Shown here one piece after another: positions 24,401 through 35,306 of a stretch of DNA of 64,000 nt (its first letter is position 1; each line of letters starts with the position of its first letter). The notes beneath the pieces were generated by a model. That model had not been told where the DNA came from. It searched no databases and saw only the letters and a list, made by a program, of their open reading frames with translations. The DNA is from Porites lobata (Eukaryota; Cnidaria; Anthozoa; Scleractinia; Poritidae): assembly GCA_942486035.1 (NCBI GenBank), contig CALNXK010000160.1, positions 1,034,001-1,098,000 of the forward strand. Reading direction: 5' to 3'. Both the position numbers and the translations under genes were made by a program.

Positions 24401-26542
24401 AACATGGGGTAAGAAGGGGTAACAAGGGGTAACAAGGGTAACAAGGGGTAACAAGGGTTAACAAGGGTAACAAGGGGTAACGTGGGTTAACAAGGGTAAC
24501 AAGGGGTAACATGGGGTAACAAGGGGTAACAAGGGTAACATGGAGTAACAAGGGGTAACAAGGGTAACAAGGGGTAAGAAGGGTAACAAGGGGTAATATG
24601 GGGTAACAAGGGTAATATGGGGTTTCGAGGGGTAACAAGGGTAACATGGGGTAACAAGGGGTAACCAGGGGTAACAAGGGTAACAAGTGGTAACAAGGGG
24701 TAACAAGGGTAACAAGGGATAACATGGGGTAACAAGGAGTAACAAGGGATAACAAGGGTAACAAGGAGTAACAAGGGTTAACAAGGGTAACAAGGGGTAA
24801 CATGGGTTAACAAGGGTAACAAGGGGTAAAATGGGGTAACAAGGGGAACAAGGGGTAAAATGGGGTTACAAGGGGTAACAAGGGTAACATGGGGTAACAA
24901 GGGGTAAGAAGGGTAACAAGGGGTAACAAGGGGTAACATGGGGTAAGAAGGGGTAACAAGGGGTAACAAGGGTAACAAGGAGTAACAAGGGTTAACAAGG
25001 GTTAAGGGGTAACGTGGGTTAACAAGGGTAACAAGGGGTAACAAGGGGTAACAAGGGGTAACAAGGGTAACAAGGGTAACAAGGGGTAACAAGGGTAACA
25101 AGGGGTAACAAGGGTAACAAGGGTAACAAGGGTAACAAGGGGTAACAAGGGGTAACAAGGGGTAACAAGGGTAACAAGGGTAACAAGGGGTAAAAAGGGT
25201 AACAAGGGGTAACAAGGGGTAACAAGAGGTAACAAGGGTAACAAGGGGTAACAAGGGTAACAAGGGGTAACAAGGGTAACAAGGGGTAACAAAAGGGGGT
25301 AACAAGGGTAACAAGGGTAACATGGGGTAACAAAGGGGTAACAAGGGTAACAAGGGGTAACAAGGGTAAAAAGGGGTAACAAGGGGTAACAAGGGTAACA
25401 AGGGGTAACAAGGGTAACAAGGGGTAACAAGGGTAACAAGGGGTAACAAGGGGTAACAAGGGTAACAAGGGGTAACAAAGGGTAACAAGGGGTAACAAGG
25501 GTAACAAGGGGTAACAAGGGGTAACAAGGGTAACAAGGGGTAACAAGGGGTAACAAGGGTAACAAGGGGTAACAAGGGTAACAAGGGGTAACAAGGGGTA
25601 AGAAGGGTTAACAAGGGGAACAAGGGGTAACAAGGGTAACAAGGGTAACAAGGGTAACAAGGGGTAACAAGGGGTAACAAGGGGTAACAAGGGTTAACAA
25701 GGGTAACAAGGGGTAACATGGGTTAACAAGGGTAACAAGGGGTAACATGGGGTAACAAGGGGAACAAGGGGTAATATGGGGTAACAAGGGCTAACAAGGG
25801 TAACAAGGGGTAACAAGGGGTAAGAAAGGGTAACAAGGGGTAACATGGGATAACAAGGAGTAACAAGGGGTAACAAGGGGTAACAAGGGTAACAAGGGTA
25901 ACAAGGGGTAACAAGGGGTAACAAGGGTAACAAGGGGTAACATGGGGTAACAAGGGTAACAAGGGGTAACAAGGGTAACATAGGAAATCAGAGTTGAACG
26001 GTTGTCAGCAGAGGGTTCATTTTCGCTTTGTGAGCTGGTGTGCGAAAAGCAGCCTTTGCTGACAACCGTTCAAATCAGTCCAGAAATCTGAACAAATAAA
26101 TTTCAAAAAACGGGTTTTTTCCTGTGCTTGACTGGTTTGGAGCATTGTGTGATTATTGCGCGAGTCTTGCCTAGCAAAACAGAGTTGTCCCAATTTTTCA
26201 TTCCCGTGAAACTCATGCCAATTTTGAGAACAGATCTGACGATTAATTTTGCCCACGAATTGCATGACGAATTTCGCACATGCACGAGAGAAAATTGAAC
26301 GGTTGTTGGCAGAGGCTACTTTTTGTACAACAGCTGACACAGTAAAATAATAACCTCTGCTCACAGGGTACCTCCCTCCAGGGCATTGCGGCTTTGTGCC
26401 TAATAACAATAGTGTTATCTTACCATAAGGCGATCTTGGATAAAATGGAGTTTTTTCAGTTTGGGGAATCTCTTGAACCTTTCCAAACATCTCACTGGTA
26501 GATGCCTGTCACATAAAGTTAAGAAATAAAATATCATTATCA

Positions 26543-26573
<31 letters not shown>

Positions 26574-29500
26574 AGATATTGATATCATCATCATCATCAT
26601 CATCATCATTATTATTTATAAAACTACAAATTCTGTTCTACCCTTGCCTAAATTCAACAAAGACTCATGAGCAAGGTTTAATGATTTTCATTAGCTGAGG
26701 CAATGATGCACACATTTTAATGTAACTTTTGAACCCATGGATGAAATCCTAAAGTGTGGCTATTGAAATGAAACCTCTTGGCCATTTCTGCCCTTGGCAC
26801 AAGATGCAGTTGTGAATAAATAGTAACTGCATATTTCAGGACCAATTCCAAGTTTATTTATTTTTCTCGTGATCATCCACTATTATCTCCTTATATTATG
26901 AACCTACGTTTGGCCTAAATTGCCAATAACCACCCAAAAATACAAGAACCTATTTTCCAGACTTCAAAACAATTGTAGTTTTACACCCAAGTATTTACTG
27001 TGTAGTTTACAATTCTATGTTAAGAATCCATGGATGAAATTCTTAGATGTGGCCATTCACATGAAACCTCTCCAGTTGTACCACTGCGACTGACCGAACA
27101 CAAACGCACGACAAGAAATGGCGAAGTCAACAATCTCATTGCGGAACAACTTTTACAGACGAAACATCAAATCGACTGGGACTGCGACATGTATTATGTA
27201 TTCTACGGACTACTATCAATGACTTACTTTAGAAAGTTGGTTTACTAACTTAGAACAAACACTACTGAATCGTAACCAACAGTTTCTGGCACCATTCAAA
27301 CGACTTATTGACAAAATCAACAGAATGACTGGAGAACTGACAGTTTGGCTAACAATGGATGGCTGTTTAACTGTGACAATAGACGGATCGAAATGCAACA
27401 ATTACATTACATTGAGTCTTCATAGCTAATTACATCATGGCTTAACTGACAGATGACCAACAACATGTCATGACGTAATTGACCAATCAGGTCGATATAA
27501 CCAGAGTACAGTGTATAATACCATCAACTGATGTGATACAACTCACTTTGACTCTGGGGATGACTATCACACAGGTTGTCGAAACATCAGTCACAGTCCT
27601 ATTCAGGACTACATTCACCCAGACGATCAAACTCAACCTACTCTTGAAATGACTCCTGAGTTCAAACCTTTCACAGTACAATTTAAACATTGTAACGATC
27701 ATTTTGGTATACAGTAGTTCTATCTTTGAGTCTGTGGATGAAATCCTCTGGTGAAACCACTTCAGCAATTTTTTTCTCTCTCAGTATTTGACAAATGAAG
27801 AAGCAATGGTGAAAGCAAAGGAGTTATGAGAGTGCTACAGCAATGGTGGTAGCAGTGGTATTTTTCTTTCAGCTACCTGATAGAATCTAACATGATGTTC
27901 CATCCCACAGGTTTTAATTGCATCCAGTAACCTTAATGTTCCAAGAGCATCAACATTGGCAGTGTATTCAGCTAAATCAAATGAAACCTGAAAAATTAAA
28001 AGGTGAACAAGTTATCAAAATTACCGGGTAACACTGACATACCATTATCAAATTTGACCTGTAACATACAGACAGGGCACCCAATGTCGACTATCACAGA
28101 CTAACCTTGACGTGACTTTGGGCTCCTAAATTGTAAATTTCATCAGGTTTTACCTGCAAGAATGAAAAAATGTATCAGTGTTCTCAAAGTACTGACAGGA
28201 CAACAGTCTTCTTAAAATTGCAAACTTCACTGGAAAAGCATACCTGGCTAACAATTCTTACTAGGTTTGTGCTGTCAGTCAGGTCTCCATAATGAAGTAT
28301 CATTCCTGTACATTATATAAAAAATGAACTGCTTCAGCAAAGACGTAATGCTCCAGTGACCAGAATAAATACACTACACTGCAGTGTCTAAATCATGCTA
28401 CGATCAATCAAGGTGTAAAATATCCAAAGTGCTTTTCTGTTTAAAATGCTGTCCCAGAAATTTTAGTTTGAACCCCCCCCTCCCTCCAACTCTCTGAAAT
28501 TTTCTTTTTCACCCCTCTTCACTTGGGAGCCTGTTTGCAGGCTCGAAGTTAAGGATGAAGCCATAGAAAGGCCAAAACATGCTAAATTTGAAGGGAGGGT
28601 GGGGGGTCTCAAAATTCCATCTTTTTCTTCTAAGATTGTAGTTTAAAAAGGCCTTAACTTCACTGCTACAAAAACTCTCAGTAGCTAAGTAGCTGGACTA
28701 AAATTAATGACCAATACCAAGGTTTGTGATACGATAGCACTTCATCTTCTCATCTAACCAATGAGTTTAGTAATTACTGTTCTTCTTTTCCAATTTAATT
28801 TTTATCACCAAATTCAAATGTTGACGATCAAAAATTTCTACAGTATTGTTCAAAAGTAAGTTGACACTCAATTCTCAATCCTTGAGAGAATAAATCAAGT
28901 CAAGAATTGAGACTCAATTCTCCATTGTTGCGTCTCGATTCTTGTTGATACTGATTCCTGCAAGACTCATCAAACCAGAATTGGCTATGTAGTTTAGTAC
29001 CCGGTAATTAACTTTCTACTCTTGATACTCGATTGCTGCGAGAATCTACAGCCGTTGTTCAAGTTTCTCTCAGGTTAAAAGCATTTTCTTGTAATTAGAT
29101 GAAAATAGATGTAGTTAAATGATAAGCGTAAATCTACTATTCTCACAAAAGCTTAGTCAGGAAATAAATAACAAAAAAATGAAATTTTTCTTGCCTTCTA
29201 GCAAGAGTCTTTTTTACTACAGAACCATGAAAACTTGACGCTTATCATGGATATGTGTACTTTACATCAACAACACTGACAAAGCTTCCAGTTTGATCAT
29301 AATGACATAATATTACTAATTTTTTTTAATGTTTCACTAGTCAGCAAATTAGGTGGCTCCAGGTTAGTGCCATTCTACATGACTGAAATAAGCTTGCTGT
29401 GTTTCTTATAAAAGTTTGCTTGAAAAGCAGACCTTATAGTCTGATATATATACCCACCTCCCATTGTATGTGTTTTGGTATTGGCATATAAATGAGAAAT

Positions 29501-32500
29501 CCTGCCAGTGTTGAAGGAACTAGAACGTCTAATAATACCATGAACCTTTAAGAAGAACGAAAATAATGACATATTAAATAAACTTAACTGTCTTGTTTTT
29601 CCTATTAACAAATTTGAACAATATTAATTTGTCAAACTGCCGATGATGCTTATCTGAACTTCCATTTGCATCGGTATAATCTTACCAATATTCCAATACT
29701 GTTTCCGAAGAAACAGAAATTTTGCTTTCTGAAATTTGGAGATGCTCCCTTTAAACAAAGATGTCTCCTAGAAACAAAGTATATACGTACATTATTAATT
29801 TTTACATCACATACCTCATAACCTTTGGAAAGTAGTAGCTCAGCAAGATATGAACCATCCTTGAAGAAAAGAATAAAACAATAATACAGTTGTATTAGAT
29901 TAAACATAGCATAATTTTGACATTTGTTGTATTGCACCTGTTTGTTGAACAGTTAATTCACCATGAAAATTCAATTCATCATGAAACTTATAGGTGAAAA
30001 GGTATTTCTTTTATAAGAGGCTATTAGTAACTAACACCCTTTTAAGCCACTTAAGGTGATGCTACATGAGACGATTTGCAATGACGATTTTTAGTGCGAC
30101 ACAGTGAAGCGACACATTGTGTCATTGTTTTGAATAGTTACAACATGGTTCTAACATTGCAATGCAGTGTTGTGTTAAAAATCGTAACTGCAAATCATGC
30201 CATGTAACATCACCTTTAAATAGCTCATTGCATGTTATCAATGATTTTGTTCATGAAATGAGGCCTCTTTTAAATCAACTCCTACATTTACTAGACATAT
30301 GATTATGTCCATGCAGCAAACAACCAGACATGAAAGGTACCATATTAAGTAGCTCGCAGTATGGTCCATGGTCCACTGACCGTAAATTTGTACTGGTAAG
30401 GGCATGATTGAACCCCTGACTCTCACATGGCTTCTGTAGCATAAAGCTGCCGAGAGTGTTTGTGGTCCCTCATGCTGAGATACCAGTCCAACAAAGGATT
30501 GCCCCAGCAGTACTTTACCTGGGAGAATGACAGTTACAAGGCTCAAAATAATTTTTGAATGGTGGCCGGACACAATGACCATCCAAACAAATTTTTTCTG
30601 AGTCAAGTCTTGTCTCTGACCGGTCAAAATACAGAAAAGAGTTACTCATGACACTGCCACCCTGTAAACTCTGAACTAATCATATGCTTATCTTGTACAA
30701 GTCATTGCTAGATCATTTAAAAAGTGCCTTAATGGACAAAATGGCTTAATTAAGACTTGACCAAAGATAGCCTCTGGTCTCTCTTGTGACTAGTTAACAT
30801 GACCAGCAAGTTAAGTTTCGGGCCGGTCAAGTTACCATTCTGGTGGACATTGTCTTTTGACCAGCTGTTACTTTGAGCCATGAGTTAGGAACACAGCGTC
30901 TTGTCTAACTTGCAATTCCAAGGCACACGCCTACAACCTGCCTCCATTACTGAAAACTACAAAATAGAACCCCACTTATTTACTGACAGGGCTAAGAATG
31001 GATCTCTTTCTAGACTACTGTTATGGCTTGTTCCTCTTAAAATCACTCCAGCTCCTTGATTATCATAGGAAACTACCTTGTTTAGCAGCTTATCATATTC
31101 AACTTGACTGAGTCTGCTCTCAAGTTCAACCAAAGACCTACAGCTGTAAAGTTACTACAGCAGAAGCTCTCCCAACAGACAGTCTTGTAAGCAGACAGCT
31201 CTTCTTACAGCCTCCTTTACAAAACTCTGTTTTTCTCAACTCCCATAAAAACTCTGTGTTTTTACATTCCCATAAGCGGCCAACTCCAGTTAAAGAAGGA
31301 CCATATTTTAATTAAGGTATGCTATAGTCGGTCTTCAGATGAACCGTCAGGTTACATAAAGGCCCAAGCATCTTCAATTTAGGACTCATTTTTTGAACTG
31401 GGACTTATTGGTTATGAACACGGACTCATGATTTCTCACAAGATGAGTCACAGGACTCACCATAACTATTTGTAACAAAATCACTGGTATCCTATCATCA
31501 AATTGTGGACAAAAAGAATTAAACTAAATTTCCTTTTTAAGTTTTCATATGTGAATTCAAATTTCGCACTAACCCTTAACCAGCGATCAAGCAAGGGTGA
31601 ACAAGGCGAGAGGAAAAAAAATACCCTCTTCCTGTGAGAGACGTGGAGGGAAATAGGGAGAGGCATGATCTCAGGCTAACTAACCCTGAGTTATCTTAAC
31701 CCTGCTTTGAACAACCCAGCCCAGGAAATTCCAACCAATTAGCTAATCAACTTTACATCAGCTATTGATATTAATAGGGAGCTTAAGCAAAGATGTTTTT
31801 GAGTGACGCACATCAACAGGAAGTGAAGCATTTTCCCTTCTAATATGCCTTGAAGCTACCAAATTTGTATTTTTAAGTGCTTTTCCTCTCATAGAGACGA
31901 TTTGCCTGAAAATTCGGTCAAAATCGCGCCCCAAGATTGCAAAAAGGCCACTTCTACTTGATGTGCGTCACTCAAAAACGTTATTGCTTAAGCTCGCTTA
32001 TATGCTTCCCACAAAGTTATTAGCTCTTGAAAGAATAGCCTGTGAAAAAAGCCAACATTTGGTGATGTTACCACTGGTTTCCCCGTCAAATGACGTCTGG
32101 GAAACAACCACAGAAATTCCATATTGATAACGTGTCACTACCCAGATCTGGGTAGATCTGGGTAGTGCTTATGATTGGTTGAATCAAATTTCCCACGAGG
32201 CATGAGCAATCAGAAGCACTAACCAGCTTTGACAGCTTTGGCAGCGAGCAAGGAAAGTCATGTCCGATAGCCCAGGAGTAGTGGATTTTGCTATCGGGCT
32301 AGTGATTTTTGTTCTTAACTTGCCCGACAGGCCTTTGCTGTTTTGGGGGGAAATTCAAATTACGGATGGATTGTAATCAATCCTGCTAATCAAAAAGGGT
32401 TTTGGGGCTAGTTGTAATGACCTGTGGACTAGTGCAAGATAGCTACAGCTTGCCCGAATGGCAGGCTGTAAAACTGACTTTCCTTGCACCCTGTCTGGGT

Positions 32501-35081
32501 AGTGACGCGTTATCAGTATGGAATTTCTGTGCACGTTTCTCAGACGTCATTTGGCGGGGAAACCAGCGGTAGCGTCGCCAAATGTCGGCTGTTTTCTCAG
32601 GCTATTGAAAGAATGGACTACTTTGTTTAAGTCTTTCAGTGGTTGATATCAAATGAAACAAGAACAACGACGTTTACAGACATAAACTATCGCTATTATC
32701 CCTCAATGGGGGAGTATGGATTTTCTAAAGCAAAAAATTCAACACGATTGCGAGACACGTTGCAATATTTTGTCGTTCCCAAAGCTCAATATCAGCTCCA
32801 CTTGAAAGAAGGCTTAAAACGGTTAGAAATTTCTGGAAACTTGGGACTATGTGGGATTTAAGGGGCGACTTGATACGGGAAGTTGTAAATAAGGGGCCGA
32901 TTATTCTTTCAATAGCGACATTTTCAAGTTCTTTGTTTCATGTAATAATTACCGTGGAATATAAAGTTATCGCAGCGAGTGTACCACTAAAGGTGTACTG
33001 AACCATATTGTAAAAGGTAGGAGTAATAAAGGCTTCAAATATTTCGGCACCAGGAGGTAGACATGTGCTCCCAAGTTGTGATTAGCTGTAGTATCTGAAT
33101 TCTAGTATCCGAGGACTGAGTCGCTTCAAATATGCCAAAGAAAGCCAAGAAATATGGGGCAGACATTTTACGGTCCATAAAAGCACCGACATGATGTTTT
33201 CTCGCTGTTAACAAGGCGGACGAACACGAACAAACATACCTGACCGGTTATTCCTGTCAATAAAGCTACTCTCCTCTTATCGGTCTTCTTATCCGTCATA
33301 TTCACACAAAAGTAGAGAAATTATACAATAATTTTGCGCTCTTTTACTTCCAGCGTGTTTCTAAAGGTTTCTGAAGACACTGAAGCCAGAAATGCCGACA
33401 AGTTCATTCCCAGTTTCCCTGGGAACAAGTGATGTTTAGCGTGACACCGAGATAGCGTGATGCCACGTGTAAGAAACTCTTTAGCTACAGCTGGGCATGT
33501 GAATACCTTTTGGTACCCTGTATTTTCTAGTTGAGTCAAAAGTACAAATTCCTGCTGTGGCTTCGATGAAGCCGAAGAAGGTCTTCGTAGGAAACCAGCT
33601 ATGGGAGTTTGGGGGCTACAAATTACGAACTCGCACTGTTTATCTGAGATTCTGTTTTGACTCCGGTTTCAGTTTCATTTGAATTTAGCCCGTATAATGC
33701 CCTATACGGGGAGGCTCAAGCCGAATGGGGTACCTTTCTTTTTTTTAATAGACTTCAAGTATATCAGAGGCTAGAGAATTCCTAGTTGAAATCAGTATGA
33801 AAGCCAGGAAATCTATCATTTATAAGAATTATTTTAAAAATGTCTCGAAAAGACGCGTACGAGTCTTATGGCTTGTTCAATTTACTTTATTAAACCTCAC
33901 ATGAATTACATGAAACAGCCTGCAGAAAAAAAAACGCCTGATCGCAGGTTATACATGAAAAGGACAAGAATACTTCCTTATATTTTAGCGATTCAGTACT
34001 CTTACTTACTAGGTGAGAAAAGGGGGTACGTACGGTTTGTTAGCACAAAAGGTCAAAAAGACGAGCCTTATGGCTTGTTCAATTTACTTAACTTTGTCTA
34101 AAAATGGTATGTAGTTAGGAGGTAATTATAAGGGGCTGGACCACGGAGCGCAACCTCTCCGTATAAAACTCTCGAGTAGCCCTCCCATGAATTTTAGCTG
34201 CGCGCGATGATGTGATCAGCCAGCCCGGGTCGACAGGGCCCGGGGGGGGCACTTTAGGAATTTCTGGGTGGGGATGGGATCCTGGAAAGCCTATACCAGA
34301 GCTAGTTCAACCTACCCCAGTGAATATTTAGCTGTTTCCCCAGTCTAGATAAAATCTTCAACCAATGATGTTTCCTGAAAAATCATACCCTATTCAGCCT
34401 CTGATTTATATACCCTATCCTAGGTAAACTCTTGAAAACCATACCCTTCACAGCGGGCCCATATATGGCAGTACCCCCCGGTCGACTCACAAGACCATAA
34501 ACAGGCCCTTGCCATGTCTCATCTGTTTTTCTAATCCTTCTATGGTTCTGCTAATTAATTTTAAGCAGGTGTGCTGTATTCAAATGTTGACACAAGTAAA
34601 TGAAAAAATGGTTCCTAACAACCAAACTCTTTAAAGTTAAATGTCAAAATCTTTCTCTAAAATTCAAATGTGGCTTTTAATTTTCAAGTTTCAGCGACAA
34701 CAACGGCAACAATTGAAAAGATTTTATGGAAGCAGATATCAATTTTGTAAAGTGCAATTACTCTGGGAACTGATTCACACGTTTCCCAAACTTATAATGC
34801 GAAGAGAAAATTTGTTGAGAGGAAGTTACGTGAAGTTGATTCATTCCAGTTGACCCGCCTCCGCGATAGCGAGTTGGCTATTTTTTAAAAACTTACGTGG
34901 CACTTAGGTGCATTTTAAACCATGCAAAAAATAATACGGTTAGACAGACATAAAGAGAAAAACTTGTACGACTTACTTGACCAGTCACTCCCGTAAGTAG
35001 AGCTGTCTTTTTCTTCTCTGGTCTTGGAAGACCATTTGAGAGCGAGTTGTCTTTAATGAGTCTGTCCAGTTCTGAAGACAT
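15489..35081 (-). CDS. GMDS: GDP-mannose 4,6-dehydratase, 14 exons, complete
   Basis: Cytosolic enzyme converting GDP-mannose to GDP-4-keto-6-deoxymannose, the first step of de novo GDP-fucose synthesis; short-chain dehydrogenase (extended SDR) fold. Exons in transcription order: 35081-34977, 29859-29815, 29545-29458, 28305-28244, 28153-28106, 27987-27877, 26505-26424, 21768-21664, 21207-21140, 20377-20318, 19298-19180, 17378-17282, 16795-16727, 15551-15489. All have GT-AG ends, and phases match throughout, giving 373 aa (human 372). Visible motifs: glycine-rich TGVTGQDGSYL, RRSSSFNTGR, LHYGDLTDS, NLGAQSHVK, active-site T156/E158 in STSE, Y180 and K184 in YGAAK, RRG..FVTRKI, KRDWGHARDY and YRPTEV. 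The final exon encodes the GLVKEMVEAD tail. Intron 7 interrupts codon 181 between catalytic Tyr and Lys. An alternative first exon is listed separately. Confidence 0.97.
15770..16020. repeat. GCGAAAAAT-rich low-complexity tract
   Basis: Many irregular copies of TTGCGAAAAATCGC and its complement occur in the last GMDS intron. No gene-like reading was found. Confidence 0.6.
17920..18199. mobile_element. Mutator-like MITE in GMDS intron 11, 9-bp TSD (8/9)
   Basis: The left end TAGCCTGGGAAAACAGCC pairs with the right end, whose complement reads TAGCCTGAGAACACAGCC. Homology continues inward through CTGGTTTCC and AATGACGTCTGAG. Flanks are ACTAGAGGT (17911-17919) and ACTGGAGGT (18200-18208). A second member with an insertion lies at 32036-32604. 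Confidence 0.85.
18850..19123. mobile_element. MITE with GGGCCATTTA termini in GMDS intron 11
   Basis: GGGCCATTTAAACAAGGAAAA at the left (18850) is mirrored by TTTTCCTCGTATAAATGGCCC at the right. TTA precedes and TAA follows, as in PIF/Harbinger-type insertions (three-base TWA sites). Several GACGCGTC palindromes lie inside. Confidence 0.75.
22072..22270 (+). repeat. Dispersed repeat with short open frame, copy 1
   Basis: A segment containing GTGGATTTTGCTATCGG, GTAATCAATCCTGCT, AGCTACAGCTTGCC and TTTCCTTGCACC, in that order. The same segments in the same order occur at 32266-32490. An open frame of about 100 codons crosses this copy, but the second copy is full of stops, so I treat it as a mobile or repeat sequence. 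Confidence 0.7.
22509..25983. repeat. 3.5-kb G-rich minisatellite in GMDS intron 7
   Basis: Irregular mixture of 9-base GGGTAACAA and 10-base GGGGTAACAA units, with ATG, GTT and other single-base variants, several hundred units long. The right half (about 25000-25983) is more uniform than the left. Marker variants such as TGGTAAAAAGGGATAAC recur at 23131 and 23688, showing a higher-order duplication of about 557 bp. The minus strand of the unit lacks stops in any frame, so very long Pro/Tyr/Leu/Val-rich frames (up to 771 codons) appear; these are artefacts of the repeat. Confidence 0.97.
25993..26072. repeat. Short fold-back next to the minisatellite
   Basis: TTGAACGGTTGTCAGCAGAGG pairs with CCTTTGCTGACAACCGTTCAA around a loop of about 37 bases. 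A third, single arm (TTGAACGGTTGTTGGCAGAGG) lies at 26296. Confidence 0.7.
26535..26612. repeat. (ATT)n/(ATC)n microsatellite
   Basis: ATT repeats, a short GATATTGATAT spacer, then ATC repeats, inside GMDS intron 6 just upstream of exon 7. Confidence 0.9.
27084..27660 (+). pseudogene. Decayed Penelope-like retrotransposon 3' part
   Basis: The plus strand reads RLTEHKRTTRNGEVNN and TKHQIDWD, then after a frame change ESWFTNLEQT and FKRLIDKINR. I recognise these as the C-terminal region that follows the GIY-YIG domain of Penelope-like elements common in cnidarian genomes. The downstream non-coding tail (27436-27660) is also of that kind. The reading is broken by frameshifts and stops. It lies within GMDS intron 6, antisense to the gene. 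The family name is my recognition and was not checked by a search. Confidence 0.5.
30051..30219. mobile_element. MITE with TTAAGGTGATG termini, copy 1
   Basis: TTAAGGTGATGCTACATGAG and the complement of CATGTAACATCACCTTTAA form the ends, with ACGATTTGCA next to each. The centre has an internal palindrome around GTTACAACATGG. Two relatives lie at 46610-46765 and 60291-60439. Confidence 0.8.
31577..31678. mobile_element. Mutator-like MITE in GMDS intron 1, exact 9-bp TSD
   Basis: The right end (complement TAGCCTGAGATCATGCC) and left end (TAACCAGCGATCAAGC) match imperfectly. ACTAACCCT at 31568-31576 and 31679-31687 is an exact 9-bp duplication. The element at 37984-38113 is a related copy in the opposite orientation. 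Confidence 0.8.
31777..31997. mobile_element. MITE with 49-bp termini
   Basis: GGGAGCTTAAGCAAAGATG at the left mirrors the right end (complement GCGAGCTTAAGCAATAACG), both followed by TTTTTGAGTGACGCACATCA. There is no coding capacity. Confidence 0.8.
32036..32604. mobile_element. Mutator-like MITE interrupted by another repeat, exact 9-bp TSD
   Basis: Same family as 17920-18199 (left TAGCCTGTGAAAAAAGCC; right complement TAGCCTGAGAAAACAGCC). TTGAAAGAA at 32027-32035 and 32605-32613 is an exact 9-bp duplication. About 270 extra bases near 32223-32494 separate its halves and contain the dispersed repeat also seen at 22072. Confidence 0.88.
32266..32490 (+). repeat. Dispersed repeat, copy 2, nested in the MITE
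   Basis: Shares GTGGATTTTGCTATCGG, GTAATCAATCCTGCT, AGCTACAGCTTGCC and TTTCCTTGCACC with 22072-22270. Here the frame is interrupted. Confidence 0.7.
33240..33299 (-). CDS. GMDS: Alternative first coding exon of GMDS
   Basis: On the minus strand an ATG at 33299 opens 20 codons ending in ALLTGITGQ, followed by a GTATGT donor at 33239. This is the same position in the Rossmann glycine motif where the upstream exon at 35081-34977 ends (ALLTGVTGQ), in the same phase 0. Either exon can therefore splice to exon 2 (29859). The two differ completely before that shared motif: 35 versus 20 residues, giving 373- or 358-aa proteins. I infer alternative promoters or a duplicated first exon; transcript data are needed to say whether both are used. 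Confidence 0.85.
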
Positions 35082-35306
35082 AATTTTTCTCCTTTTTAAA
35101 TGCAGATCGCGCAGTTTATCGCGTTAATCCTGCCGTCGTATGATGAAATACTACTCTTGTCGGTTGATAGGTGATGAAAAGGATTCCAATATCAGGTTTT
35201 CCATTGTTACTACGGTCACGTGCACGTTGCTCAGTTCATGATTACTTCTGACATCTCATATATCAAAATGAATTCAGTCAGGAGCCCGATTCAGTTGTTT
35301 TAATTA

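Noticed and set aside
22488..25981. Very long minus-strand open frames (up to 771 codons) of VTPCYP/LLPL repeats
   Set aside because: They arise because the minus strand of the 9/10-base repeat has no stop codons in any frame. All three frames are open, composition is purely repetitive, and the region is intronic in GMDS.
22509..25983. Interstitial telomere tract
   Set aside because: The unit GGGTAACAA is not the animal telomere repeat TTAGGG and is not interspersed with it.
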